Assembly: GCF_001238295.1 (NCBI RefSeq)
Contig: NZ_LGXZ01000003.1
Span: 293,287 to 357,286, forward strand
Reading direction: 5' to 3'
DNA from: Ruegeria sp. 6PALISEP08
GTDB taxonomy: Bacteria; Pseudomonadota; Alphaproteobacteria; Rhodobacterales; Rhodobacteraceae
Length of the DNA stretch: 64,000 nt
Every line of letters begins with the position of its first letter. Positions within the stretch are counted from its first letter, which is position 1. The notes below the pieces were generated by a model. The model did no database searches and had not been told where the DNA came from. It saw nothing but the letters and a program-made list of their open reading frames with translations. Both the position numbers and the translations under genes were made by a program. Of this stretch, positions 9,532 to 18,821 are shown in pieces.

Positions 9532-10467
9532 ATGCAGGCAACTTCAACTTCGTCCCCGGTGCTGGCCTCAGCTTTGATGGTTGGCGCAATGGCGATTATC
9601 GGCGTGATCGATAATGTTGTGATTCTGTTGGCCGAAACGGTTGGTCTGTGGCAATTCCATCTGACCCGAGCGCTTTTGATGCTGCCGCTGATTGTCGGCT
9701 TGTCGCTTCTGGGGCTGGGCAGCCTGCGACCGCAGCGATGGGGGGCCGTCATTCTGCGCAGCCTTTTGATGACTACAGCATTGCTGTTGTATTTTGCATC
9801 ACTGGCCATGATGCCGATTGCGCAGTCATTGGCTGGTTTGTTTTCGTCACCCATTTTCGTGCTCTTGATCTCATCATTGGTGCTCAAGCAAACAATAGGA
9901 CCGTGGCGTATTTGCGCAGTGTTGATCGGGTTCACAGGCATTCTTCTGGTCCTGCAGCTAAGCCCGACGGAATTTGACGTGCGCACCTTGTTGCCGGTCG
10001 CCGCCGGATTTTTCTATGCCCTGAGTTCGATTATCACACGAACGCATTGTTCCCAGGAAAGCACAGTGGCCATGATAGCAGTGATGTCGATAACACTCGC
10101 ATTGGCCGGTTTGGCGGGCGTTCTTCTGTTCACTCTTTTACCTGGTGCCGCGCCGGATGGGCCGGATGGTTTTGTCACGCGCGGATGGGTCTGGGATATG
10201 GCCCCAGCGATGTTGTGGATCGCCATTCAGGCCGTCGGTTCGACCGCAGCTGTTTTCATGCTGGTTAAAGCTTATCAGGTCGGCGAGCCGTCTTATGTGG
10301 CGGTGTTTGAATATTCGGTCATGATTTTCGGCCCGCTTTTTGCATTTGTGGCTTTGGGGCAGACCCTCGGCATTATGCAGATTTCGGGCATTGTTCTGAT
10401 TGCAGCAGCCGGGGCGTTACTGGGATGGCGGTCCAGACAGGCATCCCAGCAGCAAGAGGTTTTCTGA
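9532..10467 (+). CDS. EamA/DMT-superfamily transporter
   Basis: 311 aa, almost entirely hydrophobic with about ten predicted helices arranged as two EamA repeats (residues ~12-145 and ~155-300). Features typical of the family include the LARALLMLP-like helix 2, the loop before IAQSLAGLFSSPIFVLLIS, and the second-repeat helix EPSYVAVFEYSVMIFGPL. Members export or import small metabolites; the substrate cannot be read here. ATG at 9532 follows GAGGCGC. The gene stands alone, with 145 nt before it and 284 nt after it. Confidence 0.88.
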   Translation: MQATSTSSPVLASALMVGAMAIIGVIDNVVILLAETVGLWQFHLTRALLMLPLIVGLSLLGLGSLRPQRWGAVILRSLLMTTALLLYFASLAMMPIAQSLAGLFSSPIFVLLISSLVLKQTIGPWRICAVLIGFTGILLVLQLSPTEFDVRTLLPVAAGFFYALSSIITRTHCSQESTVAMIAVMSITLALAGLAGVLLFTLLPGAAPDGPDGFVTRGWVWDMAPAMLWIAIQAVGSTAAVFMLVKAYQVGEPSYVAVFEYSVMIFGPLFAFVALGQTLGIMQISGIVLIAAAGALLGWRSRQASQQQEVF

Positions 10468-10751
10468 CGTCTTTGTACGTTTTGTTTGCCTGAAATTCAG
10501 TTTCGTATCATTTGCCAAGATCGACAGCGGCATTCCTTAGCTGTTGGCGTACGGATTCGAAAGCTTGTACAGGCTGTTCGTTTCGGAATTAGCACAAAAG
10601 CCAGAGGTTTTTTTGTGAGTGTTCACAGTTTCCCTCGGTTTTCAGGCGGATTCGGCCCAAATTGGGCGTAAATATGTCCGAAATAAGACACTCTTCATTT
10701 TTGGTGCTAGCTCTTTGACATAACGAGTTTGTGCCAAAGGGGGTTAGGCAC
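10468..10751 (+). promoter_or_regulatory. Intergenic control region before the Hint-like gene
   Basis: No gene is seen in this 284-nt stretch. It contains a perfect palindrome GCCCAA-A-TTGGGC at 10655-10667 and, just before the coding region, AAAGGGGG as ribosome site for the GTG start at 10752. The promoter is presumed to lie here but no convincing -35/-10 pair was found. Confidence 0.4.
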
Positions 10752-11525
10752 GTGTCTGAAGTAACGAGTATTTCTGTTTATCTAAATCAAGCACCTGACG
10801 GTGATCCAACCAATCTGAACCAGGCGGTGAATGCGCGCCGTGGGGGATTTCTGCGCAGTACGAAAATTGCCACCACCAGCGGCTGGAAACCAATTGAGCG
10901 GATTGTCGTTGGCGAGCGGGTTCGAACGCTAGATCACGGGTTCAAAGAGGTGCGTCGCATCTCGACCAGTGTTGTGGTCATTCCGGCCGACGAACGCCGC
11001 ACAGAATATTTGCCGGTTTTTGTACCTGCACGTGCCGCGTATAACGGGCGGCCGGTTTGGCTGATGCCCGAGCAGGGCATAGCGCTGAACCTGTCCAAGA
11101 TTGACGCCGAAGCCAACGGGATTTCCATTCTGCCTGCGCGAATGCTGAATGGTGTGGGCAGGTTGATGTCGCAGGCACCGGGTTCGTCGTTTGAGGTATG
11201 CTCTCTGTTCTTCGACGATGATCAGGTGATCTTTGTCGAAGGTGGCTTGCAGACCTACTGTCCCTCAGGTCGGTTCAATATGCGCGGAACGCCCAACAGG
11301 CAACAGTATGATGTCGCTGACGAAGAGGCTGCTACTGACCTCGTCAACATAATTGCAGCTAAGGGCGATATGTCAGCCCTTGCCAACCCATTGGGTGCTT
11401 TGCCTGCACCCATTTCGCAGGACCCGATATTTCCGATCCGCCCGTCATTTGGGGTCAGGCGGCCGGGTCGACCGGGGCGTCCCAATGCGCCGGTTCTGTT
11501 CCTGCGGCCCGAATGGCAGATCTAA
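10752..11525 (+). CDS. Hint-domain-like protein with apparently lost autoprocessing residues
   Basis: 257 aa from the GTG at 10752 (VSEVTSISVYLNQ), chosen because AAAGGGGG lies about 8 nt upstream. Residues ~32-75 match the start of Hint (intein/hedgehog-type) domains: GFLRSTKIATTSG, then GWKPIERIVVGERVRTLDHG, the layout of the common CFTPGTLIAT...RPVEDLRPGDRVLTRDHG. In this alignment the nucleophilic Cys is Gly, and the SPQHRML-like histidine motif is MPEQGIAL. The C-terminal ~60 residues are rich in Pro, Arg and Gly (RRPGRPGRPNAP). Rhodobacteraceae encode many Hint_2-type proteins of unknown role. No signal peptide or calcium-binding repeats are visible. Confidence 0.65.
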   Translation: MSEVTSISVYLNQAPDGDPTNLNQAVNARRGGFLRSTKIATTSGWKPIERIVVGERVRTLDHGFKEVRRISTSVVVIPADERRTEYLPVFVPARAAYNGRPVWLMPEQGIALNLSKIDAEANGISILPARMLNGVGRLMSQAPGSSFEVCSLFFDDDQVIFVEGGLQTYCPSGRFNMRGTPNRQQYDVADEEAATDLVNIIAAKGDMSALANPLGALPAPISQDPIFPIRPSFGVRRPGRPGRPNAPVLFLRPEWQI

Positions 11526-11543
11526 CCAAACACTGACAAGAAC

Positions 11544-11575
11544 GATGCAGGCGCGTGGTTTCACGCGCCTGCATC
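11544..11575. terminator. Bidirectional terminator hairpin
   Basis: A perfect 14-bp stem, GATGCAGGCGCGTG with loop GTTT and its complement, lies between the convergent Hint-like gene and fadB. The T-tract is poor on both sides (ATTGCTTT forward, GTTCTTGT reverse), so the call rests on the stem and its position. Confidence 0.6.
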
Positions 11576-11581
11576 ATTGCT

Positions 11582-13783
11582 TTAAGCGGCTTTTGCTTCG
11601 GGACTGAAACGGCCATAGAAGCTCTGACCTTTTTCAGCCATCTCACGCAACAGCGGCGGGCAGGTGAAGCGCTCGCCATAGGTCGCGGCCAGTTGATCGC
11701 ACCGCTCGGCTGCATACGGCGTGCCGATAATGTCCAGCCAGCTGAGCGGACCACCTGACCAAGGCGCAAAGCCCCAACCCAGAATGGCGCCCACGTCGCC
11801 TTCACGGATGTCTTCCAGAACGCCTTCTTCCAACGCGCGCACCGCTTCCAGAACCTGTGCGAACATCAGGCGTTCCTGCACTTCGATCAGGTCAGGCTGA
11901 TCAGCTGCGTGCGGGTACTTGTCTTGCAGCCCTTTCCAATATTCGACGCGCTTGCCTTTTTCGTCATAGTCAAAGAAGCCCGCATTGGCCTTGCGGCCCA
12001 AACGGCCCAGTTCTTCCATCCAGAAGATCAAGTCGTCCGACGGGCTGTCCGGATAGGCATTGCCCATGGCGGCCTTGGTCGCGCGGGCAATCTTGGCACC
12101 CAGATCAATCGATGTTTCGTCGGTCAACTGGATCGGACCAACCGGGAAGCCCAACTGACGCGCGGCGTTGTCGATCAGAACCGGGTTCACACCTTCGGCA
12201 ATCATCCGTACACCTTCGTTGATATACGGAATAATGCACCGGTTGGCATAGAAGAAGCGCGCATCGTTGACCACGATCGGCGTTTTGCGGATCTGGCGCA
12301 CATAGTCCAGCGCCTTTGCCACCGCGCGATCTCCGGTGTCCTTGCCCTTGATGATCTCAACCAAGAACATCTTCTCGACCGGCGAGAAGAAGTGGATGCC
12401 GATGAACTGGTCCGGACGTATGGATGCTTTGGCCAGATCGGTGATCGGCAGGGTCGAGGTGTTCGAGGCAAAGATGCAATCCTCGGGGATGATCGCCTCG
12501 ACCTTTTTGGTCATCTCAGCTTTGACGCCGGGGTCTTCGAAGACAGCCTCGATGATCAGATCGCACCCTTTCAGGTGATCCAGATCAGGGGTGGCCGTGA
12601 TGCGGGCCAGCAAGGCTTCTTTTTTTTCAGGCGTGGCTTTGCCGCGCTTGATGCCCTTGTCCATATAGCTTTCGCTATAGGCTTTACCCTTGTCGGCAGC
12701 TTCCTGATCACGGTCGATCAGAACGACTTCCATCCCGGCCTGGGCCGAGACCAGTGCAATGCCGGCCCCCATCATGCCCGCGCCCAAAACGCCGACCTTT
12801 TTTACTCGCTGATCGGGAACATCTTTGGGACGCACTGCGCCTTTCTCCAGTGCTTCCTTGTTCAGGAACAGCGACCGGATCATGGCCGAAGAGGAGGGGT
12901 TCATCAGGACATTGGTGAACCAGCGTGCTTCGATTTTCAAAGCGGTGTCAAAGTCGACCAGAGCGCCTTCATAGATCGAACTCAGCAGAGCTTTGGCCGC
13001 CGGGAAAGCACCTTGCGTCTTACCGTTGACCATCGCGCTTGCGCCCACAAATGTCATGAAGCCAGCGGGGTGGTAAGGCGCGCCGCCGGGCATCTTATAG
13101 CCCTTCGCGTCCCAAGGTTTGACCAGATCGGCATCCTTAGCATTCAGGACCCATTCCTTGGCCGCTGCAACCGGATCGTCCGACACTGCGTCGATCAGCT
13201 GCGCGCCCTTGGCTTTCTTCGGGTCCATCATCTTGCCTTCCAGCAGGACAGGGGCCGCCGCCATCGCGCCGACCATGCGGCTATAGCGCATTGTGCCGCC
13301 GCCACCGGGGAAGATTCCAAGCAGAATTTCCGGCAGGCCGATCTTGGATTTCGGGTTGTCGGTCATGACACGGTGATGACAGGCCAGAGCGATTTCAGTC
13401 CCGATCCCGGCGCATGTGCCGTTGATCGCGCAGGCAATCGGCTTGCCGCCTTTCTTGGTCTTGGGGTCCATACCCGCCAGTTCCAGCTTGCGCAGGATGT
13501 GGTGGCCGCCCATGACGAAATCGAACAGAGCTTGTGCCGGTTCATCTCCCGCTTCCTGCCGTATCGTGGCCAGCGTATTCAGGTCCATGCCACCTGCAAA
13601 CGAGCCTTCTTTGCCCGAGGTGATGACGATACCCTTAATGTCGTCGTCGTTCAGGGCCTGATCAATCAGTTGGCTAACCTCCTGAAAGGCCTCGCGGGTC
13701 AGCACGTTCATGGATTTGCCCTGGGCGTCCCAGGTCACAAAGGCGACGCCGTCTGCGTCTTTGCTCAGAGTGAAATCAGTCAT
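11582..13783 (-). CDS. fadB: Fatty-acid oxidation complex: enoyl-CoA hydratase / 3-hydroxyacyl-CoA dehydrogenase
   Basis: Bifunctional beta-oxidation enzyme, 733 aa from ATG at 13783 (MTDFTLSKDADGVAFV). GGAG lies 6 nt upstream; ATG 13789 and TTG 13795 are alternatives. The N-terminal crotonase domain (~1-190) shows SGKEGSFAGGMDL and NGTCAGIGTEIALACHHR. The NAD-binding domain starts near 325 with KVGVLGAGMMGAGIA and is followed by the dehydrogenase motif FIGIHFFSPVEKM. A C-terminal helical dehydrogenase domain completes the usual ~715-740 aa architecture. It is the last gene of the cluster, overlaps the cupin gene by 8 nt, and pairs with the thiolase upstream to complete the beta-oxidation spiral. 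Confidence 0.96.
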   Translation of the reverse strand: MTDFTLSKDADGVAFVTWDAQGKSMNVLTREAFQEVSQLIDQALNDDDIKGIVITSGKEGSFAGGMDLNTLATIRQEAGDEPAQALFDFVMGGHHILRKLELAGMDPKTKKGGKPIACAINGTCAGIGTEIALACHHRVMTDNPKSKIGLPEILLGIFPGGGGTMRYSRMVGAMAAAPVLLEGKMMDPKKAKGAQLIDAVSDDPVAAAKEWVLNAKDADLVKPWDAKGYKMPGGAPYHPAGFMTFVGASAMVNGKTQGAFPAAKALLSSIYEGALVDFDTALKIEARWFTNVLMNPSSSAMIRSLFLNKEALEKGAVRPKDVPDQRVKKVGVLGAGMMGAGIALVSAQAGMEVVLIDRDQEAADKGKAYSESYMDKGIKRGKATPEKKEALLARITATPDLDHLKGCDLIIEAVFEDPGVKAEMTKKVEAIIPEDCIFASNTSTLPITDLAKASIRPDQFIGIHFFSPVEKMFLVEIIKGKDTGDRAVAKALDYVRQIRKTPIVVNDARFFYANRCIIPYINEGVRMIAEGVNPVLIDNAARQLGFPVGPIQLTDETSIDLGAKIARATKAAMGNAYPDSPSDDLIFWMEELGRLGRKANAGFFDYDEKGKRVEYWKGLQDKYPHAADQPDLIEVQERLMFAQVLEAVRALEEGVLEDIREGDVGAILGWGFAPWSGGPLSWLDIIGTPYAAERCDQLAATYGERFTCPPLLREMAEKGQSFYGRFSPEAKAA

Positions 13784-14264
13784 TGTCATCTCCAATCTGG
13801 TCAGCCGTCAGCGGGCTACCGTCCTTGCGGGTGAAGGAGAATCCGTTCTCATCATCCTTCACCATCATGTCTATGTCGCTGTAATAGCCGGTCTCGGTCG
13901 GGGTCCGGGTGCCCACCACCAGAAAGGTCGCGGGCGCATCGGTTTTGTTCACAAGGTGGTGGCCGTTGGCCTCACCTGCTGGCCAAGCGGCGCAATCACC
14001 GGGCTGCATCTCATGCTCGCCATCCTCATCGATCAGCACGCATTTGCCGCTGAGCATGATGGCAAACTCGTCCTGCTCCATGTGGTAGTGGCGCAGAGAG
14101 GACAGGCCCTGCGGCTCAAGCCGCACGATGTTGACCCCGTATTGGGTCAGACCACCCGCATCGCCCACGCGCTGAACAAAACGACCCGCGGTCGCTTCGG
14201 CCAGCTTGCCGGGATAGGACGAGCCGCCCTTGAACGGGATCTGAGAGAGGTCCAGCTTGGGCAT
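13776..14264 (-). CDS. Single-domain cupin protein
   Basis: 162 aa. A cupin barrel occupies residues ~45-120: GGLTQYGVNIVRLEPQGLSS, then RHYHMEQDEFAIMLSGKCVL (metal motif HYHxxxxE) and a second motif with PGDCAAWPAGEANGHH. Such small cupins often store or sense metals or modify small ligands; no specific reaction can be assigned. It is sandwiched in an operon, starting in the thiolase stop codon (TGATG) and overlapping the fadB start by 8 nt, so a role in acyl-CoA degradation or its control is likely but unproven. Confidence 0.8.
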   Translation of the reverse strand: MPKLDLSQIPFKGGSSYPGKLAEATAGRFVQRVGDAGGLTQYGVNIVRLEPQGLSSLRHYHMEQDEFAIMLSGKCVLIDEDGEHEMQPGDCAAWPAGEANGHHLVNKTDAPATFLVVGTRTPTETGYYSDIDMMVKDDENGFSFTRKDGSPLTADQIGDDND

Positions 14265-15475
14265 CAGACCCGCTCGATAATAGTTGCTGCACCCATGCCG
14301 GACGCAATGCAGAGCGTCGCCAGACCGGTTTCCTTGTCCTGACGCTCAAGCTCATCCAACAGCGTGCCGATGATCATCGCACCGGTTGCACCCAGCGGAT
14401 GGCCCATCGCGATCGAGCCGCCATTGACGTTCACCAACGCAGGATCGACGTCGAACGCCTGCTGAAACCGCAGCACGACCGAGGCAAAGGCTTCGTTCAC
14501 TTCGAACAGGTCCAGATCGCTGATCTTCATTCCGTTGTCGGCCAGGATCTTCTCGGTCACAGGAACCGGACCGGTCAGCATGATGGTCGGGTCGGTGCCG
14601 ATCTTGGCGGTTGCCTTGATGCGCGCGCGCGGCTTCAGGCCATACTTCTCGCCAAATTCCTTGTTGCCGATCAGGACAGCAGCTGCACCGTCCACGATGC
14701 CCGAGCTGTTGCCCGCGTGGTGGATGTGGTTGATCCGTTCCAGATGCGGGTATTTGATCATCGCCACCTTGTCGAACCCGGGCATCTGCTCACCCATCAT
14801 CTGGAAAGACGGGTTCAGCGCGCCGAGGCTCTGCATGTCAGTGCCGGGGCGCATGTATTCGTCGCGGTCCAGAATGGTCAGGCCGTTCTGGTCAGTCACC
14901 TTGATGACAGATTTCTCAAACCGATTGTCTTCCCAAGCTGCAGCCGCGCGTTTCTGAGATTCAACAGCCAGCGCGTCCGCGTCATCACGGCTAAAGCCAT
15001 ATTCCGTCGCGATAATGTCCGCCGAGATACCCTGCGGCACGAAATAGGTGTCCATCGCCAGCGAAGGGTCAACAGCGATCGCCGCGCCGTCGCTCCCCAT
15101 GGCCACACGGCCCATCATCTCAACACCGCCTGCGATGTAGGCTTCGCCCGCGCCGCCTTTGACCTGGTTTGCGGCAAGGTTCACGGCTTCCATTCCGCTC
15201 GCGCAGAAACGGTTGATCGCCAGACCGGGGATCGATTGGTCCAGATCCGAGGCCAGAACGGCAGAACGCGCCAAGCAGCCGCCTTGCTCCATCACTTGCG
15301 TGACGTTGCCCCAGATCACGTCTTCGACGGCGTGGCCTTCAAGGTTGTTACGCTCTTTCATTGCGTTCAGGGTCAGGGCGGACAGGCGCACCGAGGTTAC
15401 CTCGTGCAGGCTGCCATCCTTGCGGCCCTTGCCGCGCGGGGTGCGCAGGGCGTCATAGATATAAGCTTCGGTCAT
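14264..15475 (-). CDS. Acetyl-CoA C-acyltransferase (thiolase)
   Basis: 403 aa, thiolytic cleavage of 3-ketoacyl-CoA, the last step of beta-oxidation. Catalytic residues are visible: nucleophile Cys91 in [12 protein letters not shown], the His in [18 protein letters not shown] (~350), NEAFAS, and the second Cys in [12 protein letters not shown] near the C terminus. GGAGAA precedes the ATG. It forms a functional pair with FadB two genes downstream, so a FadA-like role is most likely; a biosynthetic acetoacetyl-CoA thiolase is the alternative within the family. Confidence 0.94.
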   Translation of the reverse strand: MTEAYIYDALRTPRGKGRKDGSLHEVTSVRLSALTLNAMKERNNLEGHAVEDVIWGNVTQVMEQGGCLARSAVLASDLDQSIPGLAINRFCASGMEAVNLAANQVKGGAGEAYIAGGVEMMGRVAMGSDGAAIAVDPSLAMDTYFVPQGISADIIATEYGFSRDDADALAVESQKRAAAAWEDNRFEKSVIKVTDQNGLTILDRDEYMRPGTDMQSLGALNPSFQMMGEQMPGFDKVAMIKYPHLERINHIHHAGNSSGIVDGAAAVLIGNKEFGEKYGLKPRARIKATAKIGTDPTIMLTGPVPVTEKILADNGMKISDLDLFEVNEAFASVVLRFQQAFDVDPALVNVNGGSIAMGHPLGATGAMIIGTLLDELERQDKETGLATLCIASGMGAATIIERV

Positions 15476-15486
15476 GGGTCTTCTCC

Positions 15487-16125
15487 TTAAGCTCGATCCG
15501 ACGGGTTGCCGGGCATCAGGTCATAGGGGTGTTTCCAGCCGGGCTGCTCGGACAGGCGAGTCAGCCAGGCGTCGATATGGGGCCAGTCGGCGCGGTCAAA
15601 GCCGAATGGTTCGGGATAATAAAGGTAGCCACAGCAACTGAGGTCAGCATTGGTCACGCCGTCGCCAACGATCCAGTCGCGGCCGTCCAAGTGAGCGTTC
15701 AGCACTTGGTAGGCTGCCTTCAGTCGCCCCTGATTGAATGCGATTACATCGGGATTACGATGTTGGTCCGGGAGGAAATTGATCAGAAAGCGGGTCAAAC
15801 CGGCCATCGAGCTGAGCTTGTGATTGTCCCACAGGACCCAGCGCAGAATGTCGTAGTTCTCTTCCCGATCCTTGCCGCCGAACTTTCCGGATTTTTCAGT
15901 CACATAAGCCTGAATGGCGCCGGATTGGCTGGTACGGAAATCACCGTCGATCAGGACTGGCGCTTCGCCCATTTCATTCACTTCGGCGCGATACTCGGGC
16001 GTGCGGGTAACACCTTTGAAGAAATCGACGAAGACCGGTTCCCATTCCAAACCGGACATTTCCAGTGCCAACGCAGCCTTGTAGCTGTTTCCGCTTTCTC
16101 CGAAGCAATGAAGTTTGATGGACAT
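15487..16125 (-). CDS. Glutathione S-transferase family protein
   Basis: 212 aa from ATG at 16125 (MSIKLHCFGESGNSYKAAL), with GGGAGGGG just upstream. The N-terminal thioredoxin fold contains SGNSYKAALALEMSGLEWE (catalytic Ser/Tyr region) and the cis-Pro motif APVLIDGDFRTSQSGAI. The C-terminal all-helical GST domain starts near residue 85 and includes WIVGDGVTNADLSCCGYL. Substrate unknown. It lies 11 nt before the thiolase gene in the acyl-CoA degradation operon, so detoxification of reactive enoyl intermediates is a possible role (inference). Confidence 0.88.
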   Translation of the reverse strand: MSIKLHCFGESGNSYKAALALEMSGLEWEPVFVDFFKGVTRTPEYRAEVNEMGEAPVLIDGDFRTSQSGAIQAYVTEKSGKFGGKDREENYDILRWVLWDNHKLSSMAGLTRFLINFLPDQHRNPDVIAFNQGRLKAAYQVLNAHLDGRDWIVGDGVTNADLSCCGYLYYPEPFGFDRADWPHIDAWLTRLSEQPGWKHPYDLMPGNPSDRA

Positions 16126-16259
16126 GTGATCGCCCCTCCCAAGGCACAAGCGCGAAGTCGGCATTCGCGTATTTCGAGAAAGACCAACCAAAAGGCAGAG
16201 TGCCTTCGGGGTTCGTCTTTCTGAAAACACGCCCACCCGAAAACAGGTGGCTGGTGTGG

Positions 16260-16472
16260 TTAACGTTTCCGCGCCTCAAGCTCGGAATTGAAGATGCGCA
16301 AGCGGTGGGTCAGGTTCTCCTCATCAATCACGCTGTTGAAGTTCTCGAACAAAAAAGACAGTGCTTCGCCTTCGTCCAGACCTGCTTCACGCGCGAAGGC
16401 CCTGAGTTTGCGATATCCGTCTTCGGTCATGGCGACAGGAAAGCGGCGGGTCAGGCGAAAACGCTTTGGCAT
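16260..16472 (-). CDS. Small basic/acidic conserved-looking protein, 70 aa
   Basis: Starts MPKRFRLTRRFPVAM at 16472, with GGAGG 7-9 nt upstream, which decides this start over a longer frame from 16520. A very basic N terminus is followed by a charged helical segment (EDGYRKLRAFAREAGLDEGEALSFLFENF) and a basic tail. The layout is reminiscent of small ribbon-helix-helix or regulatory proteins but no motif is decisive. It sits between the acyl-CoA dehydrogenase and GST genes on the same strand. Unknown function. Confidence 0.65.
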   Translation of the reverse strand: MPKRFRLTRRFPVAMTEDGYRKLRAFAREAGLDEGEALSFLFENFNSVIDEENLTHRLRIFNSELEARKR

Positions 16473-16525
16473 GTGTGTCCTCCGGTAAGATGGGTCCGGG
16501 CAGGGGGCCCGAACCCACACTGAGA

Positions 16526-18307
16526 TCAGAAGCTCGCTGCGTCCAGTGCCATTACCGTGTCCGCGCCAGTCTGAATGCGCGCCAAGTGCATCCCAGTCGC
16601 GGGCAGACGACGCGCCATGTAGAACCGACCGGTGTTGATCTTGGTCTCGTAGAACTCTTTATCCGATGCGCCGACGTTCAGAGCATCCTGTGCAGCATTG
16701 GCCATTTGCGCCCACATCAGTCCCAAGCAGACATGACCGAACATGTGCATGAAGTCGTAAGAACCGGACAGAGCGTTGTTCGGGTTCTTCATTCCCTCTT
16801 GCATGAAGTACATGCCAGCGGCTTGCAGATCCTTGGATGCGGCTTTCAGCGGTTCGATGAACGCCTTGTCAAACGCTTCGTCCTTGCCACCGTTTTCCTT
16901 GCAGAAGGTTTTGACCATCTCAAAGAACGCCATGACGTGCTTGCCGCCATCCTGCGCCAGTTTGCGGCCCACAAGGTCAAGCGCCTGCACGCCATTCGCG
17001 CCCTCGTAGATCATCGCGATACGGGCGTCGCGGGTGTATTGAGACATGCCCCATTCTTCGATGTAGCCATGGCCGCCATAGACCTGTTGCGCCTGAACGG
17101 TCATGTCATAGCCCTGATCGGTCAGGAAACCTTTGATGACCGGGGTCAGCAGCGAGATCAGACCATCGGCATCCTTGTCATCGGACCGGTGCGCTTTGTC
17201 GAGCATCGTCGCACCCCACAGGATGAACGCACGTGCGCCTTCGGTAAAGCTTTTCTGGTCCATCAGGTTGCGGCGGATGTCAGGGTGTACGATCAACGGA
17301 TCGGCAGGACCGTCCGGGTTCTTTACACCCGTCACGTCGCGCCCCTGCAGGCGGTCCTTGGCATATTCCAGAGCATTCTGGAACGCGGCCTCTGCCTGTG
17401 CCAGACCCTGCATCCCCACGCCAAGGCGCGCTTCGTTCATCATGGTGAACATGGCGCGCATGCCTTTGTGCTCTTCGCCCAGCAGCCAGCCGGTGGCCTC
17501 GTCATAGTTCATGACGCAGGTCGAGTTGCCGTGGATGCCCATTTTCTCTTCGATCTTGCCGACCGAGACACCGTTACGCTCACCCAGGGTGCCGTCTTCG
17601 TTGACGATGAACTTAGGGACGATGAACAACGACACGCCCTTGATGCCGTCAGGGCCACCGGGGATTTTGGCCAGTACCAGATGGATGATGTTGTCGGACA
17701 TGTCGTGATCGCCGGACGAGATAAAGATCTTCTGGCCCGAAATCTTGTAGCTGCCGTCGCCCTGCGGTTCCGCCTTGGTGCGCATCAGGCCCAGATCGGT
17801 ACCGCAATGCGGTTCGGTCAGGTTCATGGTGCCGGTCCATTCACAGCTGACCATGTTGGGCAGGTATTTGTTCTTCTGTTCGTCGGTTCCGTGCGCCAGA
17901 ATGGCCGAGGCCGCGCCATGGGTCAGGCCCTGATACATGGTGAAGGCCTGGTTGGAGCCTGAGAACATCTCGCCAACGGCAGTACCAATGACATATGGCA
18001 TATTCTGACCGCCATACTCTTCCGGCATGTCGAGGCCAGTCCAGCCACCTTCTTTCATCTGCTCGAAGGCGTCTTTGAACCCGGTAGGGGTGTATACAAT
18101 GCCGTTTTCCAACCGGCACCCTTCGGTGTCGCCCACAACATTCAGCGGGTGCAGGACATTGGTTGCGACCTTGCCCGCCTCTTCCAGAATGGCACCGGTA
18201 AACTCGGCTTCCAGTTCGTTATAGCCGGGAATATCCGACTGCGAGATTTTCAGAACGTCATGCAGGATGAACTGCGTGTCTTTTGTTGGCGCGTTGTAAA
18301 CGGGCAT
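16526..18307 (-). CDS. Acyl-CoA dehydrogenase, long (DmdC/FadE-like) type
   Basis: 593 aa, FAD-dependent alpha,beta-dehydrogenation of an acyl-CoA. Family order: N-terminal helical domain with [15 protein letters not shown]-binding middle domain with [12 protein letters not shown] and [16 protein letters not shown]-terminal domain with [14 protein letters not shown] and [12 protein letters not shown], whose Glu is the likely catalytic base; and an extra helical C-terminal domain that explains the ~600-aa length. Roseobacters have several paralogues of this type, some acting on methylmercaptopropionyl-CoA (DmdC) and others on fatty acyl-CoA. The thiolase and fadB neighbours favour general beta-oxidation. 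GGGAGC precedes the ATG. Confidence 0.93.
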   Translation of the reverse strand: MPVYNAPTKDTQFILHDVLKISQSDIPGYNELEAEFTGAILEEAGKVATNVLHPLNVVGDTEGCRLENGIVYTPTGFKDAFEQMKEGGWTGLDMPEEYGGQNMPYVIGTAVGEMFSGSNQAFTMYQGLTHGAASAILAHGTDEQKNKYLPNMVSCEWTGTMNLTEPHCGTDLGLMRTKAEPQGDGSYKISGQKIFISSGDHDMSDNIIHLVLAKIPGGPDGIKGVSLFIVPKFIVNEDGTLGERNGVSVGKIEEKMGIHGNSTCVMNYDEATGWLLGEEHKGMRAMFTMMNEARLGVGMQGLAQAEAAFQNALEYAKDRLQGRDVTGVKNPDGPADPLIVHPDIRRNLMDQKSFTEGARAFILWGATMLDKAHRSDDKDADGLISLLTPVIKGFLTDQGYDMTVQAQQVYGGHGYIEEWGMSQYTRDARIAMIYEGANGVQALDLVGRKLAQDGGKHVMAFFEMVKTFCKENGGKDEAFDKAFIEPLKAASKDLQAAGMYFMQEGMKNPNNALSGSYDFMHMFGHVCLGLMWAQMANAAQDALNVGASDKEFYETKINTGRFYMARRLPATGMHLARIQTGADTVMALDAASF

Positions 18308-18349
18308 GTGAAGCTCCCTTAATTCATATGTCCGGATGGCGGGGCGAGG

Positions 18350-18751
18350 TTATTCGGCCGCCTTCTTTTCCTGTTTCATCGAGGCGATCACCTTTTCGCC
18401 CCAGCGCAACTGCTCTTTCAGGTCGTCGATGGCTTGTGTCAGTTCTTCGCGGCGCGATTCCATGTCGGCCAGACGTTCCAACGCGATTTCATAAGTGCGG
18501 GTCATCTGAGTGACCTGTTGGTCGCCCACATGATACAGATCCAGAAGCTGGCGGATTTCCTCCAGGCTGAAGCCAAAGCGTTTGCCGCGCAGGATCAGTT
18601 TCAGCCGCGCCCGGTCACGCTTGGTGAACAGACGTTTTTGGCCTTCGCGGATCGGGAACAGAAGTTCCTTGGCCTCGTAGAACCGCAATGTGCGTGGTGT
18701 GACATCATAGGTCTCGCACATCTCGCGGATTGTCATCACATCTTCGGTCAT
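18350..18751 (-). CDS. MerR-family transcriptional regulator (LiuR-like)
   Basis: 133 aa. The N-terminal winged helix-turn-helix reads MTIREMCETYDVTPRTLRFYE then ELLFPIREGQKRLFTKRDRARL. A hinge (LRGKRFGFSLEEIRQLLDLY) and a C-terminal dimerisation coiled coil (~85-130) follow. No metal-binding Cys cluster is present, which fits the class that senses organic or acyl-CoA ligands. It heads the acyl-CoA degradation cluster, 42 nt before the dehydrogenase gene, so autoregulation with the cluster is the natural inference. Dyad sites lie 70-145 nt upstream. Confidence 0.9.
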   Translation of the reverse strand: MTEDVMTIREMCETYDVTPRTLRFYEAKELLFPIREGQKRLFTKRDRARLKLILRGKRFGFSLEEIRQLLDLYHVGDQQVTQMTRTYEIALERLADMESRREELTQAIDDLKEQLRWGEKVIASMKQEKKAAE

Positions 18752-18821
18752 TCGTCATACTCTCGTCGCTGGCGTCATGAGACATGAGTTGCGCAGTTGC
18801 TTTGAGCTTTACAACACGTGA

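Noticed and set aside
10711..10740. TTGACA at 10715-10720 as a -35 box for the Hint-like gene
   Set aside because: It lies only about 32 nt before the start codon, leaving no room for a -10 element and a leader; the expected -10 position is occupied by the ribosome site.
11909..13834. 641-codon forward open frame opposite fadB
   Set aside because: The reverse strand encodes a complete FadB with all expected motifs. The forward frame has no recognisable domain and is the usual antisense frame produced by GC-rich codon bias.
16466..17962. 498-codon forward open frame opposite the acyl-CoA dehydrogenase
   Set aside because: Same reasoning: the reverse gene has complete dehydrogenase motifs, and the forward frame crosses gene boundaries.
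16526..18307. Assignment of the acyl-CoA dehydrogenase as DmdC
   Set aside because: Length and motifs fit the DmdC branch, but several roseobacter paralogues look alike, and the neighbours (thiolase, fadB) point to general beta-oxidation. No dmdA, dmdB or dmdD is adjacent.
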